Shown: positions 1-5,966, numbered from the stretch's first letter. The stretch is DNA of 8,800 nucleotides from Chloroflexota bacterium (GCA_002697005.1 NZUD01000003.1:1-8800), one strand, 5' to 3'. Numbers and translations: made by a program. Notes: generated from the letters alone by a model not told the origin.

Positions 1-210
1 GAATCCCGATATGCCCGAAATTATATTCCAAAGTTCCAGGCTAAGTTCGGTATTCCCGAAGAAGCCGACGGCCCAGGGTTAGGACCTTGGCGCTCCGGCT
101 GCCGATACCCATACCTTTCCAGTACCCCACCCGGGTGTGTTTCCTTGGCGAGGGGTACGCCTGAAAAACTTGGGCCAGAAAAAGTTCGTGGCCAATCCGT
201 GGACATTTGA
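1..210 (+). CDS. 3' end of an unidentified protein gene (5' partial)
   Basis: Frame 1 is open from the first base to a TGA at 208-210 and gives the last 69 residues of a protein that begins left of the window. The fragment starts ESRYARNYIPKFQAKFGIPE and is rich in Gly and Pro, with a charged C-terminal stretch (TPEKLGPEKVRGQSVDI) and no membrane segment. I do not recognise the family. That it is coding rests on three points: the uninterrupted frame, a protein-like composition, and a strong hairpin terminator that starts nine bases after the stop. Minus-strand frames over the same bases are also open for about 60 codons but lack a ribosome binding site and read into the terminator, so the plus frame is preferred. 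Confidence 0.55.
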   Translation, partial: ESRYARNYIPKFQAKFGIPEEADGPGLGPWRSGCRYPYLSSTPPGCVSLARGTPEKLGPEKVRGQSVDI

Positions 211-218
211 AGAAAACC

Positions 219-251
219 AACGACCCTCTATATGACATAGAGGGTCGTTTT
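219..251. terminator. Bidirectional intrinsic terminator
   Basis: A perfect 13-bp stem, 219-231 with 237-249, closes a five-base loop (ATGAC) and is followed on the plus strand by TTTT. Read on the minus strand the same stem is followed by GGTTTTCTTC. It lies between the end of the left-edge plus-strand gene and the 3' end of the minus-strand tRNA gene, so it can end both convergent transcripts. Confidence 0.85.
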
Positions 252-264
252 CGTGCCTAAAAAA

Positions 265-339
265 TGGAGCCGGTGAACGGGATTGAACCGTTGACCTGCT
301 GTTTACAAAACAGCTGCTCTACCACTGAGCTACACCGGC
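265..339 (-). tRNA. tRNA-Thr (anticodon TGT)
   Basis: Read on the minus strand, this folds into a complete cloverleaf. The acceptor stem GCCGGTG/CACCGGC pairs over 7 bp (333-339 with 269-275). The D stem is GCTC/GAGC, the anticodon stem GCTGT/ACAGC with loop TTTGTAA, and the T stem AACGG/CCGTT with loop TTCAATC. The anticodon TGT lies at 305-307 and decodes ACA and other ACN threonine codons. The discriminator base is T at 268, and the CCA tail is encoded in the DNA (265-267). The body is 72 nt, of normal length, with no intron. It stands alone, ending at the shared hairpin at 219-251. Confidence 0.97.
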
Positions 340-350
340 TCTTCGAAGTT

Positions 351-356
351 ATTGTA
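351..356 (-). promoter_or_regulatory. Possible -10 box for the tRNA-Thr gene
   Basis: On the minus strand this reads TACAAT, one base away from the sigma-70 consensus TATAAT, and it ends 12 bases before the mature tRNA 5' end. That is a usual distance for a short tRNA leader. No good -35 hexamer is seen 16-18 bases further upstream, so the call rests on position and the -10 match only. Confidence 0.3.
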
Positions 357-443
357 GCCTAAAATCGAGGCTAGAACAGCTAATACTGTTAACGGCCGTC
401 CCTCCAGCAGTTTTCATCGCCCAAACCGCCGACCTAAAAGGAT

Positions 444-566
444 ATGGATCCTAAAGTCTTAATGAACGAGTCGGTACAATACAGGCACGAATTAGAGAAG
501 ACACCAGTGTTAGAAAAACCTATTAGTACGTATGGAGACGGAATTCAAACCCGTTATAAGTCGTGA
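444..566 (+). CDS. Doubtful small ORF, 40 residues
   Basis: An ATG at 444 opens 40 codons ending in TGA at 564-566. The product would be a charged soluble peptide, starting MDPKVLMNES, with no membrane segment or known motif. AAGGA at 438-442 is only one base from the ATG, too close for normal initiation, and an internal ATG at 462 has no ribosome binding site. A stop lies in frame just upstream at 435-437. A 40-codon frame is easily met by chance, so it is listed only as a possibility. Confidence 0.15.
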   Translation: MDPKVLMNESVQYRHELEKTPVLEKPISTYGDGIQTRYKS

Positions 567-682
567 CTAGCGGGGCAGGGAGTGCGATTCCCTAGCACTT
601 TCACAAACCAGGTTTTAGTCACGAAATCGTCTGATTGAGGCCGAAAAGCCCCTTCGCAGTAATGGCCGAAGAGGTCTTTTTT
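561..682 (+). ncRNA. Candidate structured RNA (small RNA or decayed RNA gene)
   Basis: TCGTGACTA (561-569) and TAGTCACGA (616-624) form a perfect 9-bp long-range helix. It encloses a local hairpin, AGGGA/TCCCT, at 577-581 with 589-593 around a 7-base loop. About 25 bases after the helix comes a terminator-like hairpin followed by six T. Closing helix, inner hairpin and terminal hairpin in this order suit an independent small RNA. It matches no RNA family I know: it is not a tRNA, since the acceptor stem and T loop do not fit, and it lacks tmRNA, RNase P and SRP landmarks. Its 5' end is unknown and may lie upstream of 561. The structure could also be chance. Confidence 0.3.
648..682 (+). terminator. 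Probable intrinsic terminator
   Basis: Five pairs CTTCG/CGAAG (652-656 with 667-671), a C-A mismatch and two further C-G pairs make an 8-position stem around a 10-base loop. Six T follow at 677-682 after a short TC. No protein gene ends just upstream, so it most likely closes a non-coding transcript such as the candidate RNA at 561-624. Confidence 0.5.
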
Positions 683-994
683 GCCCGGGGTTGGCCAGTT
701 CTTATTCAGATAAACGTGCATTCTTTACCAGGCAAAGCCGTTAATCAGGCGGTTCTATCAGGCCAGCTGCTCGCTTAGGTCGTGACGAAAAATCATCAGT
801 AATGCTCATCTCAATGAAACTAACTAGAACAAGGCTCGTCATTTTGCAAATTTCGAGGGATTGTAGCAAGATGGAGGGCGTCCGATTCTGCCCAACCGCG
901 GCATTCAACTATATTAAACATCGCGGCTGCAGAATGGCAGCGTAATGTTTCGAGGCAAGTCTAGGTATAACTAGTTTAATAGGGAGAGTTACTT

Positions 995-2158
995 GTGGCT
1001 GATACACCTTTGTTCCCGGTGACTACCGTTGGCAGCTGGCCACGGTCGACATCGCTTATCCGTGCATTGAGAGCCAAGCAAAACGGCGAGATGTCGGATA
1101 GCGAATTCAACCGCTTAGCCGATCAAGAAGTTATTTCATGTATCCGGTCTCAGGAAGACGCCGGCGTAGATATTGTTACGGACGGTGAACAACGGCGAGA
1201 TAATTTCTATTCTTATGCAGTAGACAAGCTCGCGGGTATGCAGTTAATGAAGGTTTCGGATCTATTAGACTATGCAAATGACCGCGCAAGGATGGAAGAA
1301 GTCTTAAGGGCTCTGGACGTACCTGCTTTCGCGATAAAGAGTCCAATCGTGGTCGGTAAACTCGAGAAAAAAGATGGTTTGTCACTCGACGAATTGGCAT
1401 TCATGAAAGAGCATACAAACAAGCAGATTAAGATACCAATCCCGGGCCCGTACATGCTCACACGTTCGAGCTGGTTTGAAGGTTTATCCGACAAGGTATA
1501 CGAATCAGCAGAAGAATTGAGCAAAGACGTGGTGACCATTCTCCGAGAAGAAGTAATTGCCCTTCGAGACATGGGCTGTGACTTCATTCAGTTTGACGAG
1601 CCGATTCTAAGTCAGACTGTATTTGGAGAAGAATCAACCGAGACGTTTATGTGTGCCGCTCTACCGCAAAGAAGGGACCCGACAGAAGAACTTGAATTTG
1701 CGGTGAGATTAATGAACGAAACGATGGAGGGCATATCAGGAGTCAGGACTGGAGTTCACGTCTGCAGAGGGAACTGGAGCCGAAAAGAGGACGTATTGTT
1801 GGTAGGTAATTATGGGCCTATGTTACCCCACTTGATGCAGATGAACATCGATCAACTGGTATTGGAGTGCGCTACTCCACGCGCTGGCGAGATGGAGGTT
1901 TTCAAGGAATACACTAACGAAAAAGAAATTGGGTTAGGGGTCGTCAATCCGAGAACCGATGAAATCGAGTCCGCAGAAACCATCGTTGCGAGGGTCCGAG
2001 ATATCCTGCAATATTTCAGCCCCGAGAAAGTGTATTTGAACCCAGATTGTGGGTTTGGTACTTTCGCAGAGCGTAATGTCAATACGCCTGAAATAGCAGA
2101 AAGAAAGCTTCAAGCGATGTCTGAAGCGGCTGTCATGCTACGTGCCGAATTCGGATAA
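995..2158 (+). CDS. Cobalamin-independent methionine synthase (MetE C-terminal domain)-like methyltransferase
   Basis: The 387-residue protein is a cytosolic TIM barrel of the MetE/UroD-like superfamily. Seen motifs are TTVGSWPR (10-17) near the N-terminus, GVDIVTDGEQRR (57-68), IPGPYML (149-155), QFDEP (199-203), VHVCRGN (254-260), LECATPR (290-296) and NPDCGFG (349-355). By analogy with MetE, zinc is held by H255, C257, E291 and C352 and activates a thiol for alkyl transfer. True MetE has about 750 residues and an extra N-terminal barrel. This protein has only the catalytic half, like core methionine synthases and epoxyalkane:coenzyme M transferases, so the acceptor thiol and the donor are open. 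The start is GTG at 995, with AGGGAGAG at 981-988 as ribosome binding site. The OsmC-family gene begins 52 bases downstream, probably in the same operon. The family is sure; the substrate is not. Confidence 0.92.
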   Translation: MADTPLFPVTTVGSWPRSTSLIRALRAKQNGEMSDSEFNRLADQEVISCIRSQEDAGVDIVTDGEQRRDNFYSYAVDKLAGMQLMKVSDLLDYANDRARMEEVLRALDVPAFAIKSPIVVGKLEKKDGLSLDELAFMKEHTNKQIKIPIPGPYMLTRSSWFEGLSDKVYESAEELSKDVVTILREEVIALRDMGCDFIQFDEPILSQTVFGEESTETFMCAALPQRRDPTEELEFAVRLMNETMEGISGVRTGVHVCRGNWSRKEDVLLVGNYGPMLPHLMQMNIDQLVLECATPRAGEMEVFKEYTNEKEIGLGVVNPRTDEIESAETIVARVRDILQYFSPEKVYLNPDCGFGTFAERNVNTPEIAERKLQAMSEAAVMLRAEFG

Positions 2159-2210
2159 TACTCGACCAGTTCACTTAAAGTTGATGGCAAACAATCATTA
2201 GGAGGAGACT

Positions 2211-2744
2211 ATGGCTCAGGAAGAAAACCTCAATGGCTTACCCAGAGAGAAGCTCACTGAAGTTCTCGAGTCGTTCAGAGATCCAGAGGTGTTTAACGCC
2301 GTTACAGGACCGTGGAAATCCAGAGTAGTATGGCAAGGGGGAATGAGAGCTAAAGCCTACATGCGCAATCACGTTGCCGAGATGGACGAACCCGGTGACC
2401 TGACGGCAACCGATGTAGCTGCGAGCGCTCATGAGCAACTGTTATCTGCTATGGGTAGTTGTATAACCGTAGGGTACATCGTAAACGCCACCAAACGTGG
2501 TGTCAGGGTTCACGACTTGGAAATAGCGGTAGATGGTTATTTCGATAATATCCGGAAGTGGGCGGGTGTAGAAGACGAAGGGAATCCAGGATACGGAAGA
2601 ATCAGCGCAAAAGCTTTCGTCCGGGCTGATGCTGACGAAGAAACACTCCGCGACATCTTCCGACTTGCCGTAGAAGGGTCCCCGGTTACCCAAACGGTCC
2701 GGCATGCCAACGAAGTGGCAACAGAACTAGAGGTTATCGGTTAA
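2211..2744 (+). CDS. OsmC-family protein with a single cysteine
   Basis: The 177-residue cytosolic protein has the OsmC/Ohr fold signature: strands around 38-50 (SRVVWQGGMRAKAY), then TATDVAASAHEQLLSAMGSC (65-84) with the reactive Cys84 at the start of the central helix, and SPVTQTV (157-163) on the second helix. OsmC and Ohr reduce organic and hydroperoxides with two cysteines. Here the position near the SPVT motif is Ser157 and Cys84 is the only cysteine in the protein. A classical intramolecular disulfide cycle is therefore impossible; a one-cysteine mechanism, another thiol partner or a non-peroxidase role is likelier. The ATG is well placed behind a strong AGGAGGAG site at about 2200-2207. 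The gene lies 52 bases after the MetE-like gene on the same strand, suggesting cotranscription and a shared role in thiol chemistry. Confidence 0.9.
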   Translation: MAQEENLNGLPREKLTEVLESFRDPEVFNAVTGPWKSRVVWQGGMRAKAYMRNHVAEMDEPGDLTATDVAASAHEQLLSAMGSCITVGYIVNATKRGVRVHDLEIAVDGYFDNIRKWAGVEDEGNPGYGRISAKAFVRADADEETLRDIFRLAVEGSPVTQTVRHANEVATELEVIG

Positions 2745-2841
2745 CCGACTCCGGCCTACTTGGCGTTAAGAAATTGAATGTTCCTGCCGATGACATTTGA
2801 AACAGACTCTGTAATCATTCGCCAACAGCTCTATCGTTTTC

Positions 2842-2950
2842 CAATCGGCTCATCCGATAAAAAGCACGGATTTTTACCGGATTTACCGATTGCCCTGAGG
2901 GGCATAGTTTCCGGTGACTATATGCACTACTGACACAAACCGGATAGAGG
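2842..2950 (+). promoter_or_regulatory. Leader with competing hairpins ahead of the rhodanese gene
   Basis: ATCCG (2852-2856) can pair with three CGGAT copies, at 2867-2871, 2878-2882 and 2941-2945. The first pairing gives a hairpin followed by a run of five T (2871-2875), like a weak terminator. The third copy directly abuts the AGAGG ribosome binding site (2946-2950) of the gene starting at 2956. An outer 7-bp helix CAATCGG/CCGATTG (2842-2848 with 2886-2892) and a small TGCCC/GGGCA hairpin (2891-2904) are also possible. The arrangement resembles an attenuator or translational switch, but the stems are short and no ligand is known. Confidence 0.3.
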
Positions 2951-2955
2951 TATAG

Positions 2956-3774
2956 ATGACAACATATGTCTCGGCCGATTGGGTTGCCGCGCGTATAAGT
3001 GATCCCAGCTTCCTAATCATAGACACCCGCTACTCAATGCGGCATTTGATGGGACACCTGCAACATGCAGTGAATGTGCCGCCCCCGAAGCTACGTGACC
3101 TGCAAGGTCAATTGCTTTCTCCAGATGGATTCTCGGACTTGTTCGGTGCTGCTGGGCTGGGTGATTTAATTACACCCATCTTGTATGACGGTTACGATGG
3201 AAGGAACTCTGCGCTTGTTGCATGGATTTTAGAGTATTTAGGCCGAGACGATACCCACATAATGGATATAGTTTACGATGAATGGGCGGCACAAGGCCGA
3301 GAGGTCTTCTATCGGCCAGTGCCTAGAACAGAAAGGCAATTCACGTCTCACATAAATCCCGGCGTTAGAGCTAGCCTCGAATACGTGTCCGATACCAATG
3401 GTTTAACGTTAGTTGATACACGTAGTCTCGAAGAGTTTGAAGGCCGAAGTGATGCTGACGAAATCCCTGGACATATTCCGGGGGCGATCAACGTTGTTTG
3501 GCAGGCCTTAGTAGGCCGAGATGGCAGATTGCTCTGCGATGAAGACGAAGCACGCCGGATAATCGAAGAAGCCGAAATCGATAGCTCTAATACGGTTGTG
3601 ACCTATTGCAAAGTTGGGGCTAGGGCCGCGGTCGGATATCAGGCACTTAAGCGACTTGGGTTTAACGTCAAATTGTTTGATGGTTCTTACTCTGAATGGG
3701 AGAAGAGTGGATTACCGGTAGAAAATCCAAGTGGTGGGCGTGGAACGGCCGACGTAGAGTCATCACCAAAGTAG
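2956..3774 (+). CDS. Two-domain rhodanese (thiosulfate/3-mercaptopyruvate sulfurtransferase family)
   Basis: The 272-residue soluble protein has two tandem rhodanese domains, the usual size for SseA-type sulfurtransferases (about 270-290). The N-terminal domain (about 5-120) has LIIDTRYS and GHLQHAVNVP but carries Asp78 in YDGYDGR where a catalytic Cys would sit, so it is the normal inactive domain. The C-terminal domain (about 135-257) has LVDTRSLEEFEG, GHIPGAINV (172-180) and the active loop TYCKVGARA with Cys218. C218 would carry a persulfide from thiosulfate or 3-mercaptopyruvate to a thiol or cyanide acceptor. The loop CKVGAR is neither the textbook CRKGVT of thiosulfate rhodanese nor CGSGVT of mercaptopyruvate enzymes, so the donor is open. 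The start ATG has AGAGG at 2946-2950. The gene is set 211 bases from the OsmC gene behind a folded leader, and ends at a strong hairpin. Confidence 0.94.
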   Translation: MTTYVSADWVAARISDPSFLIIDTRYSMRHLMGHLQHAVNVPPPKLRDLQGQLLSPDGFSDLFGAAGLGDLITPILYDGYDGRNSALVAWILEYLGRDDTHIMDIVYDEWAAQGREVFYRPVPRTERQFTSHINPGVRASLEYVSDTNGLTLVDTRSLEEFEGRSDADEIPGHIPGAINVVWQALVGRDGRLLCDEDEARRIIEEAEIDSSNTVVTYCKVGARAAVGYQALKRLGFNVKLFDGSYSEWEKSGLPVENPSGGRGTADVESSPK

Positions 3775-3803
3775 ATCGAGCCGTTTCTGATTCAAACCAG
3801 CAA

Positions 3804-3844
3804 AACGAAGAAGCCCAGATATCAAAAGTCTGGGCTTCTTCGTT
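3804..3844. terminator. Strong hairpin terminator after the rhodanese gene
   Basis: A perfect 16-bp stem (3804-3819 with 3829-3844) with a 9-base loop starts 30 bases after the rhodanese stop. The 3' arm itself is T-rich (CTTCTTCGTT), although no separate T-run follows. On the minus strand the arm is followed by TTTGCTGG, so it may also act in that direction. It probably ends the transcript from 995 or 2956. Confidence 0.75.
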
Positions 3845-3850
3845 CCTAAT

Positions 3851-4130
3851 TTACTGGTGACCCACTTCAGGCCTGATTGGTTGTTGGTAGGTACTAGTCA
3901 CCAGAATCTTGATTGACCAGGGAATCCTTTATATCTATATGACTAACCGTTTGTTGCGATAGTATTTATACGTTTGCCCAGGGCATTTATCTAACTGTCC
4001 CAAACATCAATTCCCAAGAGTTGTTCTGTTGATTTACACTTGCTCTGGGAACCTATATGTCGAGGAAAAAGGGGCTTCTCAAACTGAAGGGGCTGCTGGT
4101 TTCAGTGACACACCTCATCTTACTGGTGAC
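3851..4130. repeat. 11-base direct repeat TTACTGGTGAC with an inverted partial copy
   Basis: TTACTGGTGAC occurs at 3851-3861 and again at 4120-4130, 269 bases apart. GTCACCAG at 3897-3904 is the exact reverse complement of its last eight bases, so the first copy can form a stem with it across a 35-base loop. The copies are short and may be protein-binding sites or chance; there are no flanking mobile-element features. Confidence 0.35.
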
Positions 4131-4149
4131 AGTTCCAGGTGTAATTTAA
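4057..4149 (+). CDS. Possible small membrane peptide, 30 residues
   Basis: ATG at 4057 opens 30 codons ending in TAA at 4147-4149. The peptide begins MSRKKGLLKLKGLL and continues as an unbroken hydrophobic stretch rich in Leu, Val and Ile. A positive N-terminus plus one membrane span is the layout of many small membrane proteins and type I toxin peptides. GGGAA at 4047-4051 is a weak ribosome binding site with 5-base spacing, and it lies in the 3' arm of a bulged helix with 4011-4020 that could hide it. No family is recognised and chance is a real alternative. Confidence 0.25.
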   Translation: MSRKKGLLKLKGLLVSVTHLILLVTVPGVI

Positions 4150-4275
4150 GAGTGCATTAGTAATGCCTGCGCCGGGGCTCTGGGGTTCTTATTCGGGAAC
4201 ACCGACCTGAACATGGAACGTTAGGCGGTCATTCCTGGACTGTCAGGGTTCAACGATTGGTCAAGATACTCCGTA

Positions 4276-4527
4276 ATGATTAGTTTCTCCGGTAAGATTA
4301 AATCCCTCTTCCAATATTATTTTGATTTCAGAGAGGACCCCACATGGGTTGAATTTTGGTGGTTCACTTTGCTTATCACGATTTCAATCATTTCGTTAAC
4401 CCTCGTTGGCAACAACGTGGATATTTCGTGGCCTCTTTACGGGATGGTTCCAGTTCGCTATGGTCACAAGATCCTCACCATCATTATCACCATTGGCTTT
4501 TATCAACCGGAAAGGTTCCGAGTATAG
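4276..4527 (+). pseudogene. Truncated DUF805-like membrane protein
   Basis: The 83-residue frame resembles the N-terminal half of DUF805 inner-membrane proteins: an amphipathic start with YYFDFRED (14-21), then EFWWF (26-30) leading into a membrane segment (about 28-45), and a second hydrophobic stretch (66-75). DUF805 proteins are usually 110-150 residues and carry an Arg-Arg-Leu-His-Asp type motif after the second span. Here the frame changes to unrelated residues (GFYQPERFRV) and stops. A neighbouring frame from about 4485 reads PLAFINRKGSEYS, weakly like the missing part, so a frameshift is possible. There is no clear ribosome binding site before the ATG. It may be a decayed gene or a short divergent protein; the family call is from pattern only. 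Confidence 0.45.
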
Positions 4528-4684
4528 TTGTAAGCTAGGTTAGGAAACTCTCATATCTGTGGCGAATGTAGCCTCTGCCTCGGATCTGATTTCTAATCAA
4601 GGCAATGTTGCAAGGGCATTCGTACGATAGATAGTGCGGTGGCTCAGAGGCGTCGGTACGGGATAAGTGCGACTGATTCAATGT
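4528..4684 (+). other. Upstream region of the second MetE-like gene
   Basis: This 157-base region probably contains the promoter and leader of the gene at 4698. GCCTCTG (4571-4577) and CAGAGGC (4645-4651) can form a 7-bp helix closing a 67-base loop, and TGATT/AATCA forms a small hairpin inside it. No recognised riboswitch core or confident -35/-10 pair was found. Confidence 0.3.
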
Positions 4685-4689
4685 GGAGG
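4685..4689 (+). promoter_or_regulatory. Ribosome binding site that fixes the start at 4698
   Basis: GGAGG lies eight bases before ATG 4698, an ideal spacing. It falls inside the sequence that would be coding if translation began at the GTG at 4683, so the longer start is unlikely. Confidence 0.8.
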
Positions 4690-4697
4690 CATTAAAG

Positions 4698-5846
4698 ATG
4701 AAACACAACGAGGACCGAATCTTCACAACTCATACTGGTAGTCTGCCACGCCCTCACGAGCTAACGGATATTCTGAGTTCACTAGCCCGCGGAAAACACG
4801 TTGATGAGACTGTGCTGAATGCCTTGGCGTCCAAGTCTACAATAGAGGGCCTTAAGAAACAGGCTGCTGCAGGCATTGATATTGTAAACAGTGGAGAACA
4901 ATCTCGTACGAGTTTTTCTACGTATGTTACGCAAAGGATGTCTGGGTTCGGGGGCTCTTGGACAAGGCGCGGTCATAAAGATCAGAACGAATATCCGAAT
5001 ATAGCAAGACCGAGAGTGGTTCAAATAATGCAAGATGTACCCCAATGCATCGGCCCTTTGGAGTACAACCGACCGGAACTCGCTGAAAAAGAGTTAGATA
5101 GTCTCTTAAACGGAATCGCTGAGTCAGGAACCGAACCAAAAGACGTGTTCATGACCGCAGCTTCTCCTGGGATAATCGCTCTGACAATGGGCAACGCCCA
5201 TTATTTAAACCACCGTGAGTATGTCATGGCTCTCGCTGAGGAGATGCGTAAGGAATACGAATTAATCGCTAATCGCGGAGTTGTCTTGCAACTAGATTGC
5301 CCTGATTTGGCCATGGAAAGACACGTCGCTTATCAAGACGAATCGATTGAGGTGTTTCAAGAAGTAGTTGCTTTACACGTCGATGCAATCAATCAGGCTA
5401 TAAGAAATATCCCGAAAGAACAGGTGCGCCTTCATGTGTGTTGGGGTAACAGCGAAGGACCGCACCACTACGACGTGCCGTTGGAAGACATACTTCCATT
5501 GATTTATAAGGCCAACGTCGGGGGGCTCGTAATGGAGATGGCAAATCCAAGGCACGCCCACGAATATAAAGTTTATCGTGAACACCCTCTACCGGAGCAT
5601 ATGTTATTAGTCGCAGGTGTGATTGATACTAAAACCAACTACGTAGAGCATCCAGAAGTGGTCGCCGACCGTCTCAGACTAGCAATAGATGCTACAGGTG
5701 GCGACCCAACTCGGGTGATGGCCGGGACAGATTGTGGATTCGATACCTCTGCTGGCTCCAATCGGGTAGACAAAGATATCGTGTGGCTGAAACTAGCTGC
5801 AATGAGCGAAGGAGCGGCGATTGCTAGCCGTTCTTACGTCTGGTAA
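4698..5846 (+). CDS. Second MetE-like zinc methyltransferase (core-MetE / epoxyalkane:CoM transferase superfamily)
   Basis: From ATG 4698 the protein has 382 residues, close to the length of epoxyalkane:coenzyme M transferases (about 377) and half that of full MetE. Motifs are TTHTGSLPRP (10-19), AAGIDIVNSGEQSR (57-70), LQLDCPDLAM (197-206), RLHVCWGN (244-251), VMEMANPRHAHE (278-289) and AGTDCGFDT (342-350). H246, C248, E280 and C346 should hold the catalytic zinc that activates a thiol. It differs from the protein at 995-2158 in key places: LQLDCPD replaces QFDEP and CWGNSEGPHH replaces CRGNWSRK. The two are therefore old paralogs with different substrates, not a recent duplication. The acceptor and donor are unknown; transfer to homocysteine, coenzyme M or another thiol all fit. 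The MFS transporter gene follows 149 bases later on the same strand and may move the substrate or product. Confidence 0.92.
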   Translation: MKHNEDRIFTTHTGSLPRPHELTDILSSLARGKHVDETVLNALASKSTIEGLKKQAAAGIDIVNSGEQSRTSFSTYVTQRMSGFGGSWTRRGHKDQNEYPNIARPRVVQIMQDVPQCIGPLEYNRPELAEKELDSLLNGIAESGTEPKDVFMTAASPGIIALTMGNAHYLNHREYVMALAEEMRKEYELIANRGVVLQLDCPDLAMERHVAYQDESIEVFQEVVALHVDAINQAIRNIPKEQVRLHVCWGNSEGPHHYDVPLEDILPLIYKANVGGLVMEMANPRHAHEYKVYREHPLPEHMLLVAGVIDTKTNYVEHPEVVADRLRLAIDATGGDPTRVMAGTDCGFDTSAGSNRVDKDIVWLKLAAMSEGAAIASRSYVW

Positions 5847-5940
5847 CAGCGCGGCGAGAGTTATACATGGGTTTATGAACTGATTGTTCTTTGTAGGAAC
5901 GTCACACATGTAGTCGTAACCCTTCGATCTCTGCCAATCA

Positions 5941-5966
5941 TTGGTCGCGTGTGCGCCTAAGACCAA
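5941..5966. promoter_or_regulatory. Inverted repeat upstream of the MFS gene
   Basis: TTGGTC (5941-5946) and GACCAA (5961-5966) form a perfect 6-base inverted repeat with a 14-base spacer, ending 29 bases before the proposed start. The dyad could be an operator for a dimeric regulator or a small leader hairpin. No regulator gene is present in the window. Confidence 0.3.

Larger units (their letters stand above)
340..994. other. Long intergenic region without a convincing gene
   Basis: Some 650 bases separate the tRNA from the first methyltransferase gene. No reading frame of 60 codons or more is present, and no known riboswitch core (cobalamin, SAM) was recognised. What can be seen is a 40-codon frame at 444-566, a possible structured RNA from 561 to a terminator-like hairpin at 648-682, and small inverted repeats nearer the gene, for example CCGCG with CGGCG-type partners around 896-925. 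A clear promoter for the gene at 995 was not found. Confidence 0.6.
3846..4275. other. Gene-poor intergenic stretch with repeats
   Basis: About 430 bases without a long reading frame. It carries an 11-base direct repeat (3851-3861 and 4120-4130), an inverted partial copy at 3897-3904, a bulged helix TTCCCAAGAG/CTCTGGGAA (4011-4020 with 4043-4051) just ahead of a 30-codon frame at 4057, and scattered stops in all frames. This may be decayed coding DNA or an untranslated regulatory region; no RNA family was recognised. Confidence 0.5.

Noticed and set aside
21..238. Two overlapping minus-strand frames of 61 and 65 codons at the left edge
   Set aside because: They lack ribosome binding sites, one runs into the terminator hairpin, and the plus-strand frame through the edge explains the same bases with a well-placed stop and terminator.
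534..610. A tRNA-like stretch, with a possible T arm on either strand and ACCA at about 607-610
   Set aside because: On the minus strand the T stem pairs but the loop lacks the invariant C and no matching 5' acceptor strand exists. On the plus strand the T loop and acceptor stem fail. No complete cloverleaf can be drawn.
690..994. Cobalamin or SAM riboswitch controlling the first MetE-like gene
   Set aside because: Expected from metE biology, but no B12-box or SAM-I core sequence could be found.
995..2158. Naming the first MetE-like gene metE
   Set aside because: It lacks the N-terminal barrel of true MetE and its substrate is not known, so no symbol is justified.
4683..4697. GTG at 4683 as the start of the second MetE-like gene
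   Set aside because: The GGAGG ribosome binding site lies within these bases, at ideal distance from ATG 4698.
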